NCBI RefSeq assembly: GCF_900128965.1
Contig: NZ_FQUL01000004.1
Location: 45,940-109,939 of the forward strand
Direction: 5' to 3'
Origin: Ferrithrix thermotolerans DSM 19514
Lineage (GTDB): Bacteria; Actinomycetota; Acidimicrobiia; Acidimicrobiales; Acidimicrobiaceae
Length of the DNA: 64,000 bases
Shown: positions 9,040 through 17,799 of the stretch, in pieces
Layout of the letters: each line of letters begins with the position of its first letter
Position numbering within the stretch: position 1 is the stretch's first letter
Notes under the pieces: generated by a model
Databases searched by the model: none
What the model was told of the DNA's origin: nothing
What the model saw: the letters and a program-made list of their open reading frames with translations, nothing else
Translations under genes and position numbers: made by a program

Positions 9040-10150
9040 CGTAGTTGACCGGCGAGACGTCCCTAATCTTTCAGTACCGGCACCTACTGTTGTAAAGGTC
9101 CATGTAGTTCGAGATTCCACGTCTGAGATCTTAGAGGCTTTCAAAGGTGTAACGATAAAGTTACTTGTATTTGAAGATCAATTAGAACGACTAAGAAGTG
9201 CCATGGATCATAACATTACCCCGTTCTTCCCATGGACCTCCTGATGCCGGTGGCCTCACACAACGCTGCAACCTTGCGATCGCCAAATTTAGCGCCCCTA
9301 TCTGTGTTTAGAACCATATTGGAAAATGCAACCGTTTCTGATTGCGCATACAGATCAGAGGGCGTCGGTGACGAGTTCGGTTCTCATGTGATCTGAGATG
9401 GAAAACCTGAGCACTCTACCAAAGTGTTCACCCCTCATTCATTGCACAGAGATCCGCAAAGCCTGATCCAATACTTAGGTAGGTAATGTCCGATGTCACC
9501 ACCCCACTTACTCTGCCTTGGTCGAAGTTTTGTTCCACTAGATCTAGGGAGTAGGTGGCACCTGGACCTTCTATGGTCGTTACCACCTTCAAGCTCTAAG
9601 GAGAGATACCTTGGGTGCCGAGCTCTTTCATCTGCGAAACTACGGTGTTGTGTCTCACAGATTCATGAGGGTCAAAGAGCTCCCTTCTGCACTGCTTGGC
9701 GACGGATAGGCTCTCTCTTTGAAAGAGCTAGAGGTGGTACCTAAGCACGAAAGACCTTGAGCAGTCTCGCCATCTGTGAGATTTCAAAGTTTGCGCACTT
9801 AGCTTCCACCCATGCAAATCTCTCCTTTGTGATGGTTCTGCTTTCGAAGTACGCTGACTCCTTTCTCAGGAACTCGTTGTCCTTGCACAGCTAGCAAGGC
9901 TCCCGACCAAAGCGAATGAGCTCTTGGCGTTCGGCCGAGCTAAGCGGTTCCTCAGCCATAAAGACGACGCTTCTTCTAATCCCCGATGTTCGTCTCTCAC
10001 CCAGAGATAGAGCGAGTCCTCTTCAACAAAGAACTCTTTATCGACCGCAGCAACCCTTCTCCCGGAGTCGATGACCCGATGGGCTGCTTTAGTCTTGAAC
10101 TATAAGATGAACTGTCATCTACTGGCTTCCAAGATGACATTCTTCCTGCC
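9040..10150 (-). pseudogene. Decayed IS3-family transposase (OrfA and OrfB remnants)
   Basis: Read on the minus strand in several frames, the stretch from about 10150 to 9040 gives a broken IS3 transposase. OrfA traces: VAAVDKEFFVEEDSLYLWVR, then PLSSAERQELIRFGRE and DNEFLRKESAYFESR. OrfB traces: ERFAWVEAKCANFEISQMARLL, in part FEISQMARLL, then DLVEQNFDQGRVSGVVTSD and ITYLSIGSGFADLCAMNEG of the DDE core, DHMRTELVTDA, FGDRKVAALCEATGIRRSM, and a tail with DVSPVNYE. At least five frameshifts and several stops separate these pieces, so no protein is made. Terminal repeats could not be identified. It lies between pepQ and efp. Confidence 0.8.
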
Positions 10151-10310
10151 AGAATCGTAAGTGGGCTTGGCAGGTGTCTAGTTTCCTTGGGTCGCCTCAG
10201 ATAACCCGAACGGTCTGCTACAGCTGCAGATGGGCAGTGCTTATCTAACTCGTCTGGGGGCAAGTTAGCTTAGTTGCCATCTAAGGGCAACGTCTCGCTC
10301 TGTGCGTTAG

Positions 10311-11429
10311 TTACCTCAAGATCCATTGCTTGTCGGCTCTGGTTAGTTGGTTACTCCCGTCCTTAGAGACCAAGATCGTGTCCTCGATCCTGACTCCAAA
10401 TCTGCCGCTCAGGTATAGACCGGGCTCTATTGTTACAACAAACCCTTCGGTTATCTCCACTTCAGTATCTGTAGAGATAAATGGTCTTTCGTGAATATCG
10501 AGTCCCACTCCGTGTCCCAAGCCATGAGCGAAGTATTGGTCGACCCCGTTTTCTTTGAAGACCGATCGCGCTGCACCGTCCATTTCTCTGCCTGTTACTC
10601 CGGGGCATAGAGTTGCGACTGCCCTTTGTTGGGCTTCCAGGACGAGTTCATAGGTCTCGCGTACCTCCGCTGAAGGTTCACCAAAGAAGTAGGTTCTAGT
10701 GCAGTCGGAGTGGTAACCAGAGTGAACTGCCCCAAAGTCTACGACGACTACGTCACCCTCTCTAATACGTCGATCGGTTGGATGACCGTGAGGAAGAGAA
10801 GATCTCTCTCCGCTAGCAACGATAGAAGGAAATGAGCGATCTTCGGCGCCGAACTTGAGCATCTGGTACTCTAGCTCGATTGCGAACTCGCGCTCTGTAA
10901 CTCCGGTGGTAAGTAGGGTCTTTGTGTATGACAAGGCCCTATCTGCTATTTGGCACGCCTTTTCGATCTCCTGTATCTCGGTGATGTCCTTAGTCCTTCT
11001 TAGAAGTTGGACGCTTTGATCTCCGTCAACAACCTCGACCTCTTGTCCGAGGTACGTCGTAAGTTCGTTGTAGTCAGCTACTGAAAGGTGTGATGTCTCA
11101 ACTGCCAGCCGTCTTATGTCATTTCGTCTTGTCTCCGAACTTACCAGCTCGAGGATCCTATATCCCTTCGGTTCGCTAATAAGGAATCTAATATCATCCA
11201 AACCTGAACGTTGTAGTTCGAGAGAAGCCTGCTCCTCGTACCTCGAGTCTGTTAGGAAGACCGATGGTAGCTGCGGATGTGCGAATACTATCATCGCTGC
11301 ATTAGAACCTGTGAAACCGCTGAGAAAGCGTACATTGGTTAGATTCGAGATGAAGAGCGCCTCCTCCTTACGATCGGCGATGAGAGATTTGAGGTTTTCG
11401 ATGCGGTTTTTTATCGTTTTGCGTCCCAT
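10311..11429 (-). CDS. pepQ: M24B-family Xaa-Pro peptidase (aminopeptidase P/prolidase type)
   Basis: Metallopeptidase that cleaves bonds involving proline. The N-terminal creatinase-like domain (about 1-135) is followed by the pita-bread catalytic domain with all five metal ligands visible: Asp in VVDFGAVHSGYHSDC, the second Asp in DCTRTYFFG, His in HGLGHGVGLDIH, Glu in TIEPGLYL and Glu in GVRIEDTILV. Length 372 residues is normal. It lies on the same strand and order as efp-nusB, as in many Gram-positive genomes, but about 1.8 kb of IS3 debris now separates them. Prolidase and aminopeptidase P activities cannot be told apart from sequence alone. Confidence 0.9.
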   Translation of the reverse strand: MGRKTIKNRIENLKSLIADRKEEALFISNLTNVRFLSGFTGSNAAMIVFAHPQLPSVFLTDSRYEEQASLELQRSGLDDIRFLISEPKGYRILELVSSETRRNDIRRLAVETSHLSVADYNELTTYLGQEVEVVDGDQSVQLLRRTKDITEIQEIEKACQIADRALSYTKTLLTTGVTEREFAIELEYQMLKFGAEDRSFPSIVASGERSSLPHGHPTDRRIREGDVVVVDFGAVHSGYHSDCTRTYFFGEPSAEVRETYELVLEAQQRAVATLCPGVTGREMDGAARSVFKENGVDQYFAHGLGHGVGLDIHERPFISTDTEVEITEGFVVTIEPGLYLSGRFGVRIEDTILVSKDGSNQLTRADKQWILR

Positions 11430-11469
11430 TCCCAGTCTTTTTCTGTTAATTTTCTAAGTACGGATATGG

Positions 11470-11524
11470 CTTTACTCTCAGACTAATGTTTCTTTACCTT
11501 TCTATAACTTTACTCTCAGACTAA
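11470..11524. repeat. Pair of 17-bp direct repeats upstream of ctaB
   Basis: The sequence CTTTACTCTCAGACTAA occurs at 11470-11486 and again, identical, at 11508-11524. Starts are 38 bases apart. They lie in the divergent gap between pepQ (minus) and ctaB (plus), about 70-125 bases before the ctaB start. The placement would suit a regulator binding two sites, but no protein is known to bind them. Confidence 0.6.
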
Positions 11525-11596
11525 GGTGGAGGATATAGAAAGTTCTACTCGGACAGTAAGCGGTTGTGTAGTAGTAGGTTTGAAAGTGAAGGGTGA

Positions 11597-12502
11597 ATGG
11601 ATTCGTTTGTAGCGGCGTCTAAGACTGTGCCTCTATCGCGCCAAGTGAGAGGTTATATAGCCCTAACGAAGCCACGTATAATTGAACTTCTTCTGATAAC
11701 CACCGTGCCAGCGATGGTAGTGGCGAAGGGTGGGATCCCATCCCTGTGGAAGATGGCGATAACGGTGGTGGGTGGTACCTTGGCTGCCGGTGGCGCCAAC
11801 GCAGTCAATATGTGGTTCGATCGTGATATCGATGCAGTAATGAAGAGGACTCAGCACCGACCGCTAGTGACTGGCGACGTGACCCCTACCGGAGCACTGG
11901 TCTTCGCCGTTGCCCTTGAGGTAGTCGCCTTTGCACTCTTAGACCTCGGTGACAACTTTCTGTCTGCTGTTCTGGCGCTTTCTGCTGCCCTTTTTTACAT
12001 ATTTATCTACACGTTGTGGCTCAAGAGGTCGACATCTCAAAACATCGTGATAGGTGGAGCAGCAGGTGCAGTCCCAGTCCTTGTGGGATGGGCTGCGATT
12101 CAGAACAATATTACTGTGGCATCTTTGTTGATGTTCTTGATCATCTTTCTTTGGACTCCTCCTCACTTTTGGGCCTTGGCCTTTCGTTACAAGGAGGATT
12201 ACTCAAAGGCCAACGTCCCCATGCTCCCATCCGTCAAGAGCATGCGATCTACCTCTGTGCAGATAATGGCGTACACTTTGGTGCTCACAGCGGTAACCTT
12301 GGTGCTTGGTCCCATCGCACACCTTGGAGCGCTCTACGACTTGGCGGCACTAGCCCTCGGACTTGGCTTCTTTGCATACTCCTACCGGCTCTATAAGACG
12401 GAGAGTCCAAAGGTGGCTATGCGAGTGTTTTCTTACTCGATCACTTATCTCATGCTTTTGTTTATTGCAATGGGGGTTGACGTAGTTGTCCACCACGGCT
12501 AA
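11597..12502 (+). CDS. ctaB: Protoheme IX farnesyltransferase (heme O synthase)
   Basis: Integral membrane UbiA-family enzyme that adds a farnesyl group to heme b, making heme O on the way to heme A for the aa3-type oxidase encoded just downstream. Signatures are LTKPRIIELL near residue 25, NMWFDRDIDAVMKRTQHRP (the first Asp-rich motif), and the second loop FRYKEDYSKANVPMLP. About nine hydrophobic segments over 301 residues fit the family. It is followed by a thioredoxin-like gene with AAGGAG next to its stop codon. No ctaA (heme A synthase) is seen in this window. Confidence 0.94.
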   Translation: MDSFVAASKTVPLSRQVRGYIALTKPRIIELLLITTVPAMVVAKGGIPSLWKMAITVVGGTLAAGGANAVNMWFDRDIDAVMKRTQHRPLVTGDVTPTGALVFAVALEVVAFALLDLGDNFLSAVLALSAALFYIFIYTLWLKRSTSQNIVIGGAAGAVPVLVGWAAIQNNITVASLLMFLIIFLWTPPHFWALAFRYKEDYSKANVPMLPSVKSMRSTSVQIMAYTLVLTAVTLVLGPIAHLGALYDLAALALGLGFFAYSYRLYKTESPKVAMRVFSYSITYLMLLFIAMGVDVVVHHG

Positions 12503-12518
12503 GGAGCGTCGAGACACG

Positions 12519-13139
12519 ATGAACTCAAGTGACCCCGTTTTCAAAGGTTCCGTATTGAGCTCAAAGAAACGAGCAGTTGCAGTGGTATTGCTCGTAACTT
12601 CGCTGTTTGTTGTGATCTACGCTGTATATCTATCGACGGTGGTCGTAAAGAGTAAGGGTTCGACTACCAACCTGATAGCCAGTGCATCTGGAACAACCCT
12701 CACGGGTCCGCTACAGGGGCGTATGCTTCCAAAGTTTTCACTACCTTCCCTCGGAGGAGGATCTACTTTTCTTGGTTCCAGCTACATTGGCGGTAAACCT
12801 GCAGTGGTGAACTTCTTTGCGTCATGGTGTACATCTTGTCAGGCAGAGATGGCAACCCTTACCCAAGCCTCTAAGACGTACGGTCAGAAGGTGACTTTTC
12901 TAGGTGTAGATGAGAACGATACCGCATCTGCTGCTACAAAGTTTCTTGCTAAGTACGGTGTTCGGTACCCAATTGCCTACGACCCAAAGGTATCGTTGGC
13001 TGGCCCATTTCAACTTGTGGGTCTTCCGACCACTTTATTTGTTGAGCCAGACGGAAGGATCTATAGAGAGGTTCTGGGAACAATGAGTTCATCTTTACTA
13101 TCCAAGAATCTGAGAGCTTTAGAAGAGAAGGCGAAGTGA
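12519..13139 (+). CDS. Membrane-anchored TlpA/ResA-like thioredoxin
   Basis: About 206 residues: one N-terminal membrane helix (AVAVVLLVTSLFVVIYAVYL), then a thioredoxin fold with FFASWCTSCQAEM, giving a WCTSC (CxxC) active site, and the cis-Pro loop LVGLPTTLFVEPDGRI. Such extracytoplasmic thioredoxins reduce cysteines of apocytochromes or of the CuA site of cytochrome oxidase. Its place between ctaB and the oxidase operon supports a role in CuA assembly, by inference. I start at ATG 12519 because AAGGAG lies 12 bases upstream; a TTG at 12486 inside ctaB would add 11 residues. Confidence 0.85.
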   Translation: MNSSDPVFKGSVLSSKKRAVAVVLLVTSLFVVIYAVYLSTVVVKSKGSTTNLIASASGTTLTGPLQGRMLPKFSLPSLGGGSTFLGSSYIGGKPAVVNFFASWCTSCQAEMATLTQASKTYGQKVTFLGVDENDTASAATKFLAKYGVRYPIAYDPKVSLAGPFQLVGLPTTLFVEPDGRIYREVLGTMSSSLLSKNLRALEEKAK

Positions 13140-13476
13140 TTCTGCTCAAAACTACTCACAACTGCGCTCAGGTTGATCTAAGGTGTTTCACAGGGCACGT
13201 GGAATGTTCCAAGGGGTGCTTTTAGTGAGAGGAAGCAATTTAGCCACAAGACGGGTAGATGAGACGAATAAATCTACACGCAAGGTTTCGGTAAGGCCGC
13301 TCTTAGGGGATCGTGAAATCCTCTTTGCTGTGGACTTCCGATTGGAGGGACCGTGGTCTCGTCAGGAGCTTGGCTCCGAGGACGAGCTGGTCCATGAGCA
13401 ATGGATGCTCAATGCGTTCAGGATAAGCATAAGTAACTATTGGTTGACGCTAACTACTAACTAAAAGGGGGTTAGG
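13140..13476 (+). other. Intergenic region ahead of the cupredoxin-oxidase operon
   Basis: This 337-base gap probably carries the promoter of the cupredoxin-cox operon. A frame of 93 codons (13183-13464) is open on the plus strand, but its product has no recognisable domain, no membrane segment and no convincing composition, so I do not call it. AAAAGGGGG at 13463-13471 is the ribosome-binding site for the next gene. No clear -35/-10 pair was found. Confidence 0.4.
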
Positions 13477-14157
13477 TTGTCGAAAGGAGCACGAGCGGGA
13501 CTCGTCATGGTAGCCTTCGCAGCCGCTATAGGAATTATCCTATTCGGTGTATTTGGCTACCTTAGGAGTAGCCCGCCGGTCGTGTCAGCGGTTCCTTCTG
13601 CTACGCAGCCAAACACGGTTAACGTGACGATGCAGGTAGATGGTGCCGTTGGTGTTGGACCTCACCCGACTTGGGTGGGTTATTGGATTCAGGGTGCAAA
13701 TGGGCAGTACAAGCAGACAACGCTGCTCAAGGTGCCTGTAAACACATATGTTCATGTAAAGCTATATGAGTACGACAGCGGTGGTCCACTCCGTAACCCG
13801 TATTGGGGTAAGGAGATAGGTACTGCTGGGAACGTGATCGTTGTGAACGGTCAACCGGTCTCTCTGGTTAACTCTTACGCTGGAAACGGTGTAGCTCACA
13901 ACTTCGATGTTCCTGGCCTTGGCGTAAATGTAGCCCTTCCGGGGGTCAACGGAAATGCCAAGAACTTCTGTAACGTAGGTCCTTGTAATCCAAGCGAGGC
14001 GCATAACCTGATTCAGTTCACCTTTTACTCGGGTAAGACGGTGCACAACTATCGTTGGCAGTGCTTTATACCTTGTGGTCTTGGTTATCTGACCGGTAAC
14101 GGTGGACCTATGCAATCACTTGGTTACATGGCTGGATTTGTTCAGGTGGTGAAGTAA
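13477..14157 (+). CDS. Membrane-anchored cupredoxin with a CuA-like Cys-x3-Cys loop
   Basis: The 226-residue protein has an N-terminal anchor (about residues 8-27) and an outer beta-rich cupredoxin domain. Candidate copper ligands are His141 (VAHNFDVPG), Cys196 and Cys200 (QCFIPCG), and Met212 or Met218. The Cys-x3-Cys-Gly spacing equals that of the CuA loop of oxidase subunit II, but the His expected at Cys200+4 is Tyr204. Cys165 and Cys170 could form a disulfide. It overlaps ctaC by one base, so it is probably the electron donor, or an accessory subunit, of the oxidase. In acidophilic iron oxidisers such blue or purple copper proteins (rusticyanin, sulfocyanin) carry electrons from Fe(II); that role here is inference. 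Confidence 0.7.
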   Translation: MSKGARAGLVMVAFAAAIGIILFGVFGYLRSSPPVVSAVPSATQPNTVNVTMQVDGAVGVGPHPTWVGYWIQGANGQYKQTTLLKVPVNTYVHVKLYEYDSGGPLRNPYWGKEIGTAGNVIVVNGQPVSLVNSYAGNGVAHNFDVPGLGVNVALPGVNGNAKNFCNVGPCNPSEAHNLIQFTFYSGKTVHNYRWQCFIPCGLGYLTGNGGPMQSLGYMAGFVQVVK

Positions 14158-15044
14158 TGGCTCTAAAGACATCAGAGGAGAGTGGATCACCGGCTGCGAT
14201 TGCTAGAAAGCACGGTTCCAGGATCGTTGCGATCTGGTTTATCTTGTCGTTGATCATTGATTTGGTCGTGTGGTTCGTATGGGGGCCACATATGCCGCCT
14301 GGAGATATGACAACAACGGCAGCAGGACAGCAGTTTGACTTCAAGGTTCTAACTGTGATGTCTGTCCCAGTGTTGTTAATGGTCTGGGTTTACGGCGCTT
14401 ACGTCATTATCAATTTCCGTGATCGTGGCGACCATGCGGACGGCTACTACGTGAAAGGAAACCGTAAGTCTCAGGGACTTTGGTATGCCGCCACTGCGGT
14501 GCTTGTTCTGTTCCTAGCCGGATTTGGTACCTACGAGCTTGTTGTTCCTGCTGGTGCTGGTGTGGGAGAAGGCCCTTCGCCTATTTGGAAGCCAGCGAGC
14601 ACGGCGCATATGCTTCAGGTTCAAGTCATAGCCCAACAGTGGCGTTTCACCTACAGGTGGCCACAGTTCGGAGGAATGGAGACGACGTCTTTGGTGCTTC
14701 CGGTGAACACAGAGATCCAGTTCAACGTGACTTCATTGGACGTCATTCACGACTTCTGGGCATATCAGCTAGGTGTTAAAGCTGACGCAAACCCAGAGGA
14801 CAATAACGTGGCCTATACGAAGACTCAGCAGACTGGACGCTTCGTAGTCCGCTGCGATGAGCTATGTGGTATCTGGCACGGTGCGATGTATAACTACGGA
14901 AACGTTGTTTCGCAAAACGCGTTCTATCAGTGGGCTACCAACATGGAGGCTCAAAACGCATCTTTGACGAAGCTGCTTCCTAAGTATTCGACCGTATACG
15001 TACCAAATGATAACGTGGCCGGAGGTCAGTACTTCAATGGCTAG
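14157..15044 (+). CDS. ctaC: Cytochrome c oxidase subunit II
   Basis: Carries the CuA centre that receives electrons and passes them to subunit I. Two N-terminal membrane helices (about 23-43 and 66-86) plus a third hydrophobic segment near 112-130 precede the cupredoxin domain. The full CuA ligand set is present: His198 (VIHDFW), Cys233, Cys237, His241 and Met244 (CDELCGIWHGAM). Trp residues of the electron entry patch are in QQWRFTYRWPQ. No cytochrome c domain is fused at the C-terminus. The ATG overlaps the cupredoxin stop (TAATG), so the two are translationally coupled. Confidence 0.94.
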   Translation: MALKTSEESGSPAAIARKHGSRIVAIWFILSLIIDLVVWFVWGPHMPPGDMTTTAAGQQFDFKVLTVMSVPVLLMVWVYGAYVIINFRDRGDHADGYYVKGNRKSQGLWYAATAVLVLFLAGFGTYELVVPAGAGVGEGPSPIWKPASTAHMLQVQVIAQQWRFTYRWPQFGGMETTSLVLPVNTEIQFNVTSLDVIHDFWAYQLGVKADANPEDNNVAYTKTQQTGRFVVRCDELCGIWHGAMYNYGNVVSQNAFYQWATNMEAQNASLTKLLPKYSTVYVPNDNVAGGQYFNG

Positions 15045-15119
15045 TTGTTTGCTAGCCAAGGGGACTTTTGATTCGGTCCAATGCTATATCTGTTTCTCAC
15101 GAATGGGAGGGAATAATTA

Positions 15120-17051
15120 ATGGCGATTGATATGTCGCAGTCGACTGGCGTTGGCCAGTCAGGCGGAGCCGGCGGATCAAGCGCAGCCAGATGGTTTGCC
15201 CGTGGGAACATCTTTACAGCTACCTTATTTGGTGCTGGAGGGTGGTTCTTTGGACACTGGTGGGGTAATGTCATAGCAGGTCATTACACGTCAGTGCAAA
15301 ACAGCGGTACAAATGACGTATCGTGGCTGCTTGGTGCGATCTTCGCTGTTGTTGCGTGGTTTATTGGTCTCGGTGCTCTCAATCACCCCATTGCTAAGCT
15401 CTGGGGTGGGGAGGCTCCGATGGCGGAGAAGAAGCAGAAGTACTCGATTATGGAGTATTTCTCTTATTCGACGGATCACAAGGTTGTGGGTATTCAGTAC
15501 CTGTTTGCTATGCTAATGTACTTCTTCGTAGCAGGGTTGTTGGCTCTTGGGATAAGGACAGAGCTCCTATCTCCGACCTATCACATCTGGGGTCCTGACA
15601 CCTACATCGAGATTGTTGGCGAGCATGGAACCATGATGATGATGATGATGACCTCAATTATCATGGGTCCTTTCGGGAACTTCTTGGTGCCACTTATGAT
15701 CGGTTCAAAGAGGATGGCGTTCCCAAGGCTTGAGGCTGCGTCATTTTGGTTCACGGTTCCCGCCTTCTTCTTCTTGCTCTCCGCTCTGTGGCAGGGAGGA
15801 TTCCAGTCGGGCTGGACTGGGTATGCGCCTCTCTCCATCCAAGGTGGAGTGGGTCAGGATGCTTATCTATTTAGCTTCACCCTTATGGCGTTGTCGATGC
15901 TTGCGGCCTCCACGAACATGGTGGCAACGATCATTAACTACCGTGCACCAGGTATGAGGTGGAGTCGGTTGTCGGTGCTCACTTGGGGTATGATTACGAC
16001 AGCCTTCACTATGATCCTCTCAGTTCCGGTTCTCATCGATGGTCTTTATGTCATGGGTATGGACCGAGCGGTTCAGACTTCGATGTTGTATGGTCAGCAT
16101 GGTGGATCACCGTTCCTTTGGGAAAACCTGTTCTGGTTCTTTGGACACCCCGAGGTCTATTTGCTGGCACTGCCTGGGTTTGCAATCACCACCGAGATTC
16201 TCCCGGTGTTTGCCAGAAAGCCCGTCTTTGCCCTCAAGACCTCAATTGCTGGAATGATCGGTGTGGCGACATTAAGCTTCTTTGTGTGGCAACACCACCT
16301 GTTCAACTCAGGTATGAACCCGGACATGAGACCATTGTTCATGCTCTCAACCGAGTTGATCTCCATTCCGACTGGTTTCCTCTATCTAGTAGGTATGGGA
16401 ACGGTTTGGAGAGGGCGTCTGCGTTTCAACGTCCCAATGCTGTTCATGTTGGCAGTTTTCTTCAACTTCCTTTGGGGTGGCATAACCGGTGTCTATAACT
16501 CAGACGTTCCTGTGGACGCTTTGATTCACGGAAGCTTCTTTGTTATGGCCCACTTCCACTTTACGATTATGGGTCAGTTGATGTTCGCTGTGTTTGGAGC
16601 GATCTACTACTACACTCCTCTGTTCTTCGGTATCAAGTTGTCAGAGAAGCTAGGAAAGATTCACTTCTGGACGATGTTCGTGGCTTTCAACTCGACCTTC
16701 CTACCCCTGTTTATTGTTGGATGGTTGGGGCAACCAAGGAGGGTTTTCGAGTATGCTGCTAGGTTGCAGACGCTGAACCAGTGGGTATCCATCTCGGCCT
16801 ATGTCCTTGGTCTGTCCCTAGCGTTCTTCGTGGTCACCTTCATATGGCAGCTCGTAGTTACACGTCCCAAGAGCGAACCCAACCCTTGGGACTCTCGTGG
16901 ACTTGAGTGGCAGGTTGGTATTCCGGTACCCAAGGACAACTTTGATAGGATCCCCGTGATCTTGTCGTCGCCCTATGAGTATGGGAATCCGAACGCTGGA
17001 CCTATGGCGGATCTGTCGCCAACGGTTGCCTCTGTTGGGAGTGATGCGTAG
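15120..17051 (+). CDS. ctaD: Cytochrome c oxidase subunit I (aa3 type)
   Basis: Catalytic subunit that reduces oxygen to water and pumps protons. Low-spin heme ligand His lies in GEHGTM, the cross-linked His-Tyr pair in FFGHPEVYLLALPGF, CuB ligands in VWQHHLF, and the heme a3 and a ligands in MAHFHFTIMGQ. About 12 core helices are preceded by roughly 100 extra N-terminal residues with one or two further hydrophobic segments (GNIFTATLFGAGGWFFGHWW). Six consecutive ATG codons at 15633-15650 give a run of Met directly after the His-Gly-Thr motif. Length 643 residues is on the long side. It overlaps ctaE by one base. Confidence 0.96.
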   Translation: MAIDMSQSTGVGQSGGAGGSSAARWFARGNIFTATLFGAGGWFFGHWWGNVIAGHYTSVQNSGTNDVSWLLGAIFAVVAWFIGLGALNHPIAKLWGGEAPMAEKKQKYSIMEYFSYSTDHKVVGIQYLFAMLMYFFVAGLLALGIRTELLSPTYHIWGPDTYIEIVGEHGTMMMMMMTSIIMGPFGNFLVPLMIGSKRMAFPRLEAASFWFTVPAFFFLLSALWQGGFQSGWTGYAPLSIQGGVGQDAYLFSFTLMALSMLAASTNMVATIINYRAPGMRWSRLSVLTWGMITTAFTMILSVPVLIDGLYVMGMDRAVQTSMLYGQHGGSPFLWENLFWFFGHPEVYLLALPGFAITTEILPVFARKPVFALKTSIAGMIGVATLSFFVWQHHLFNSGMNPDMRPLFMLSTELISIPTGFLYLVGMGTVWRGRLRFNVPMLFMLAVFFNFLWGGITGVYNSDVPVDALIHGSFFVMAHFHFTIMGQLMFAVFGAIYYYTPLFFGIKLSEKLGKIHFWTMFVAFNSTFLPLFIVGWLGQPRRVFEYAARLQTLNQWVSISAYVLGLSLAFFVVTFIWQLVVTRPKSEPNPWDSRGLEWQVGIPVPKDNFDRIPVILSSPYEYGNPNAGPMADLSPTVASVGSDA

Positions 17052-17701
17052 TGGCTTCGAATGTTGATGAGAGGCCAGTCATAGATGAGGAAGCGTACTA
17101 CCATGATGCTTCTTTAGGTGCGACGTGGACCGCATCTCGCACTGCAGTAGCCATGGTTGCGACGTTGTATGGAGGCATCGCCTTCGCCTTCTTCTACCTT
17201 AGGTCATTGAACTCTAACGGTCAGTGGAATCCGAATCATATAACCGCATCGACAATCATTGGTACCACGATCTTGGTGCTGATGGTCGTGGCGGCTCTTG
17301 TGAATTACTTCGGTGCGCGTAGGCTGAGGCGTGGAATGGTGGTTGACTGGCAGGTCGCTGCTGCCTTCACTGCACTGTTCGTGTTGGTTGCAGGCGGTAT
17401 GCAGATCTGGGAGTTGACCAGGCTGCCGTTTCAGCCCTCTTCGTTCGGATACGCAAGCGTATTCGTTGCGTTCGGTCCAGTAAACGCCTTTGCTATTTTG
17501 CTGAGTGCTTATTGGGCCGAGACGGCAGTAATGCAGTCTGTTCGAATCAAGAAACTGGCCATTACCGATGGAGGTCTTGGTCTGTCAAGTCTTCCAGTCG
17601 CTGAGAAGTTCAGGGCCAATGTAGATGGTCTTTCGTTCTTCCTGAACGGTATGGCTCTAATTACCATTGTGTTCTACGTCATCTTTTACGTGATAGCGTA
17701 G
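17051..17701 (+). CDS. ctaE: Cytochrome c oxidase subunit III
   Basis: Five hydrophobic helices in 216 residues, with the family's WELTRLPF segment replacing the usual EW-x2-L loop, and FVAFGPVNAFAILLSAYWAE. The short, five-helix form fits actinobacterial subunit III. A GTG start overlaps the ctaD stop (GTAGTG). Subunit III stabilises subunit I and supports proton uptake. It is followed 98 bases later by a 42-codon gene for a membrane peptide, then a terminator. Confidence 0.88.
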   Translation: MASNVDERPVIDEEAYYHDASLGATWTASRTAVAMVATLYGGIAFAFFYLRSLNSNGQWNPNHITASTIIGTTILVLMVVAALVNYFGARRLRRGMVVDWQVAAAFTALFVLVAGGMQIWELTRLPFQPSSFGYASVFVAFGPVNAFAILLSAYWAETAVMQSVRIKKLAITDGGLGLSSLPVAEKFRANVDGLSFFLNGMALITIVFYVIFYVIA

Positions 17702-17799
17702 GAGTTGTTCGTCAGTGCAGTTGGTGCCAGCTCAGCAACTGTGGGGCTGGCACTCTGCACTGGACACTTTATTTCTAGCTAGGAGGAGGTGCAACAGGA

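Noticed and set aside
13183..13464. Open frame of 93 codons between the thioredoxin gene and the cupredoxin gene
   Set aside because: No domain, no membrane segment, weak start context and composition unlike the neighbours; the region is more likely the operon promoter.
15959..16498. 179-codon alternative frame inside ctaD
   Set aside because: It overlaps the helices and ligands of cytochrome oxidase subunit I in another frame and has no independent support.
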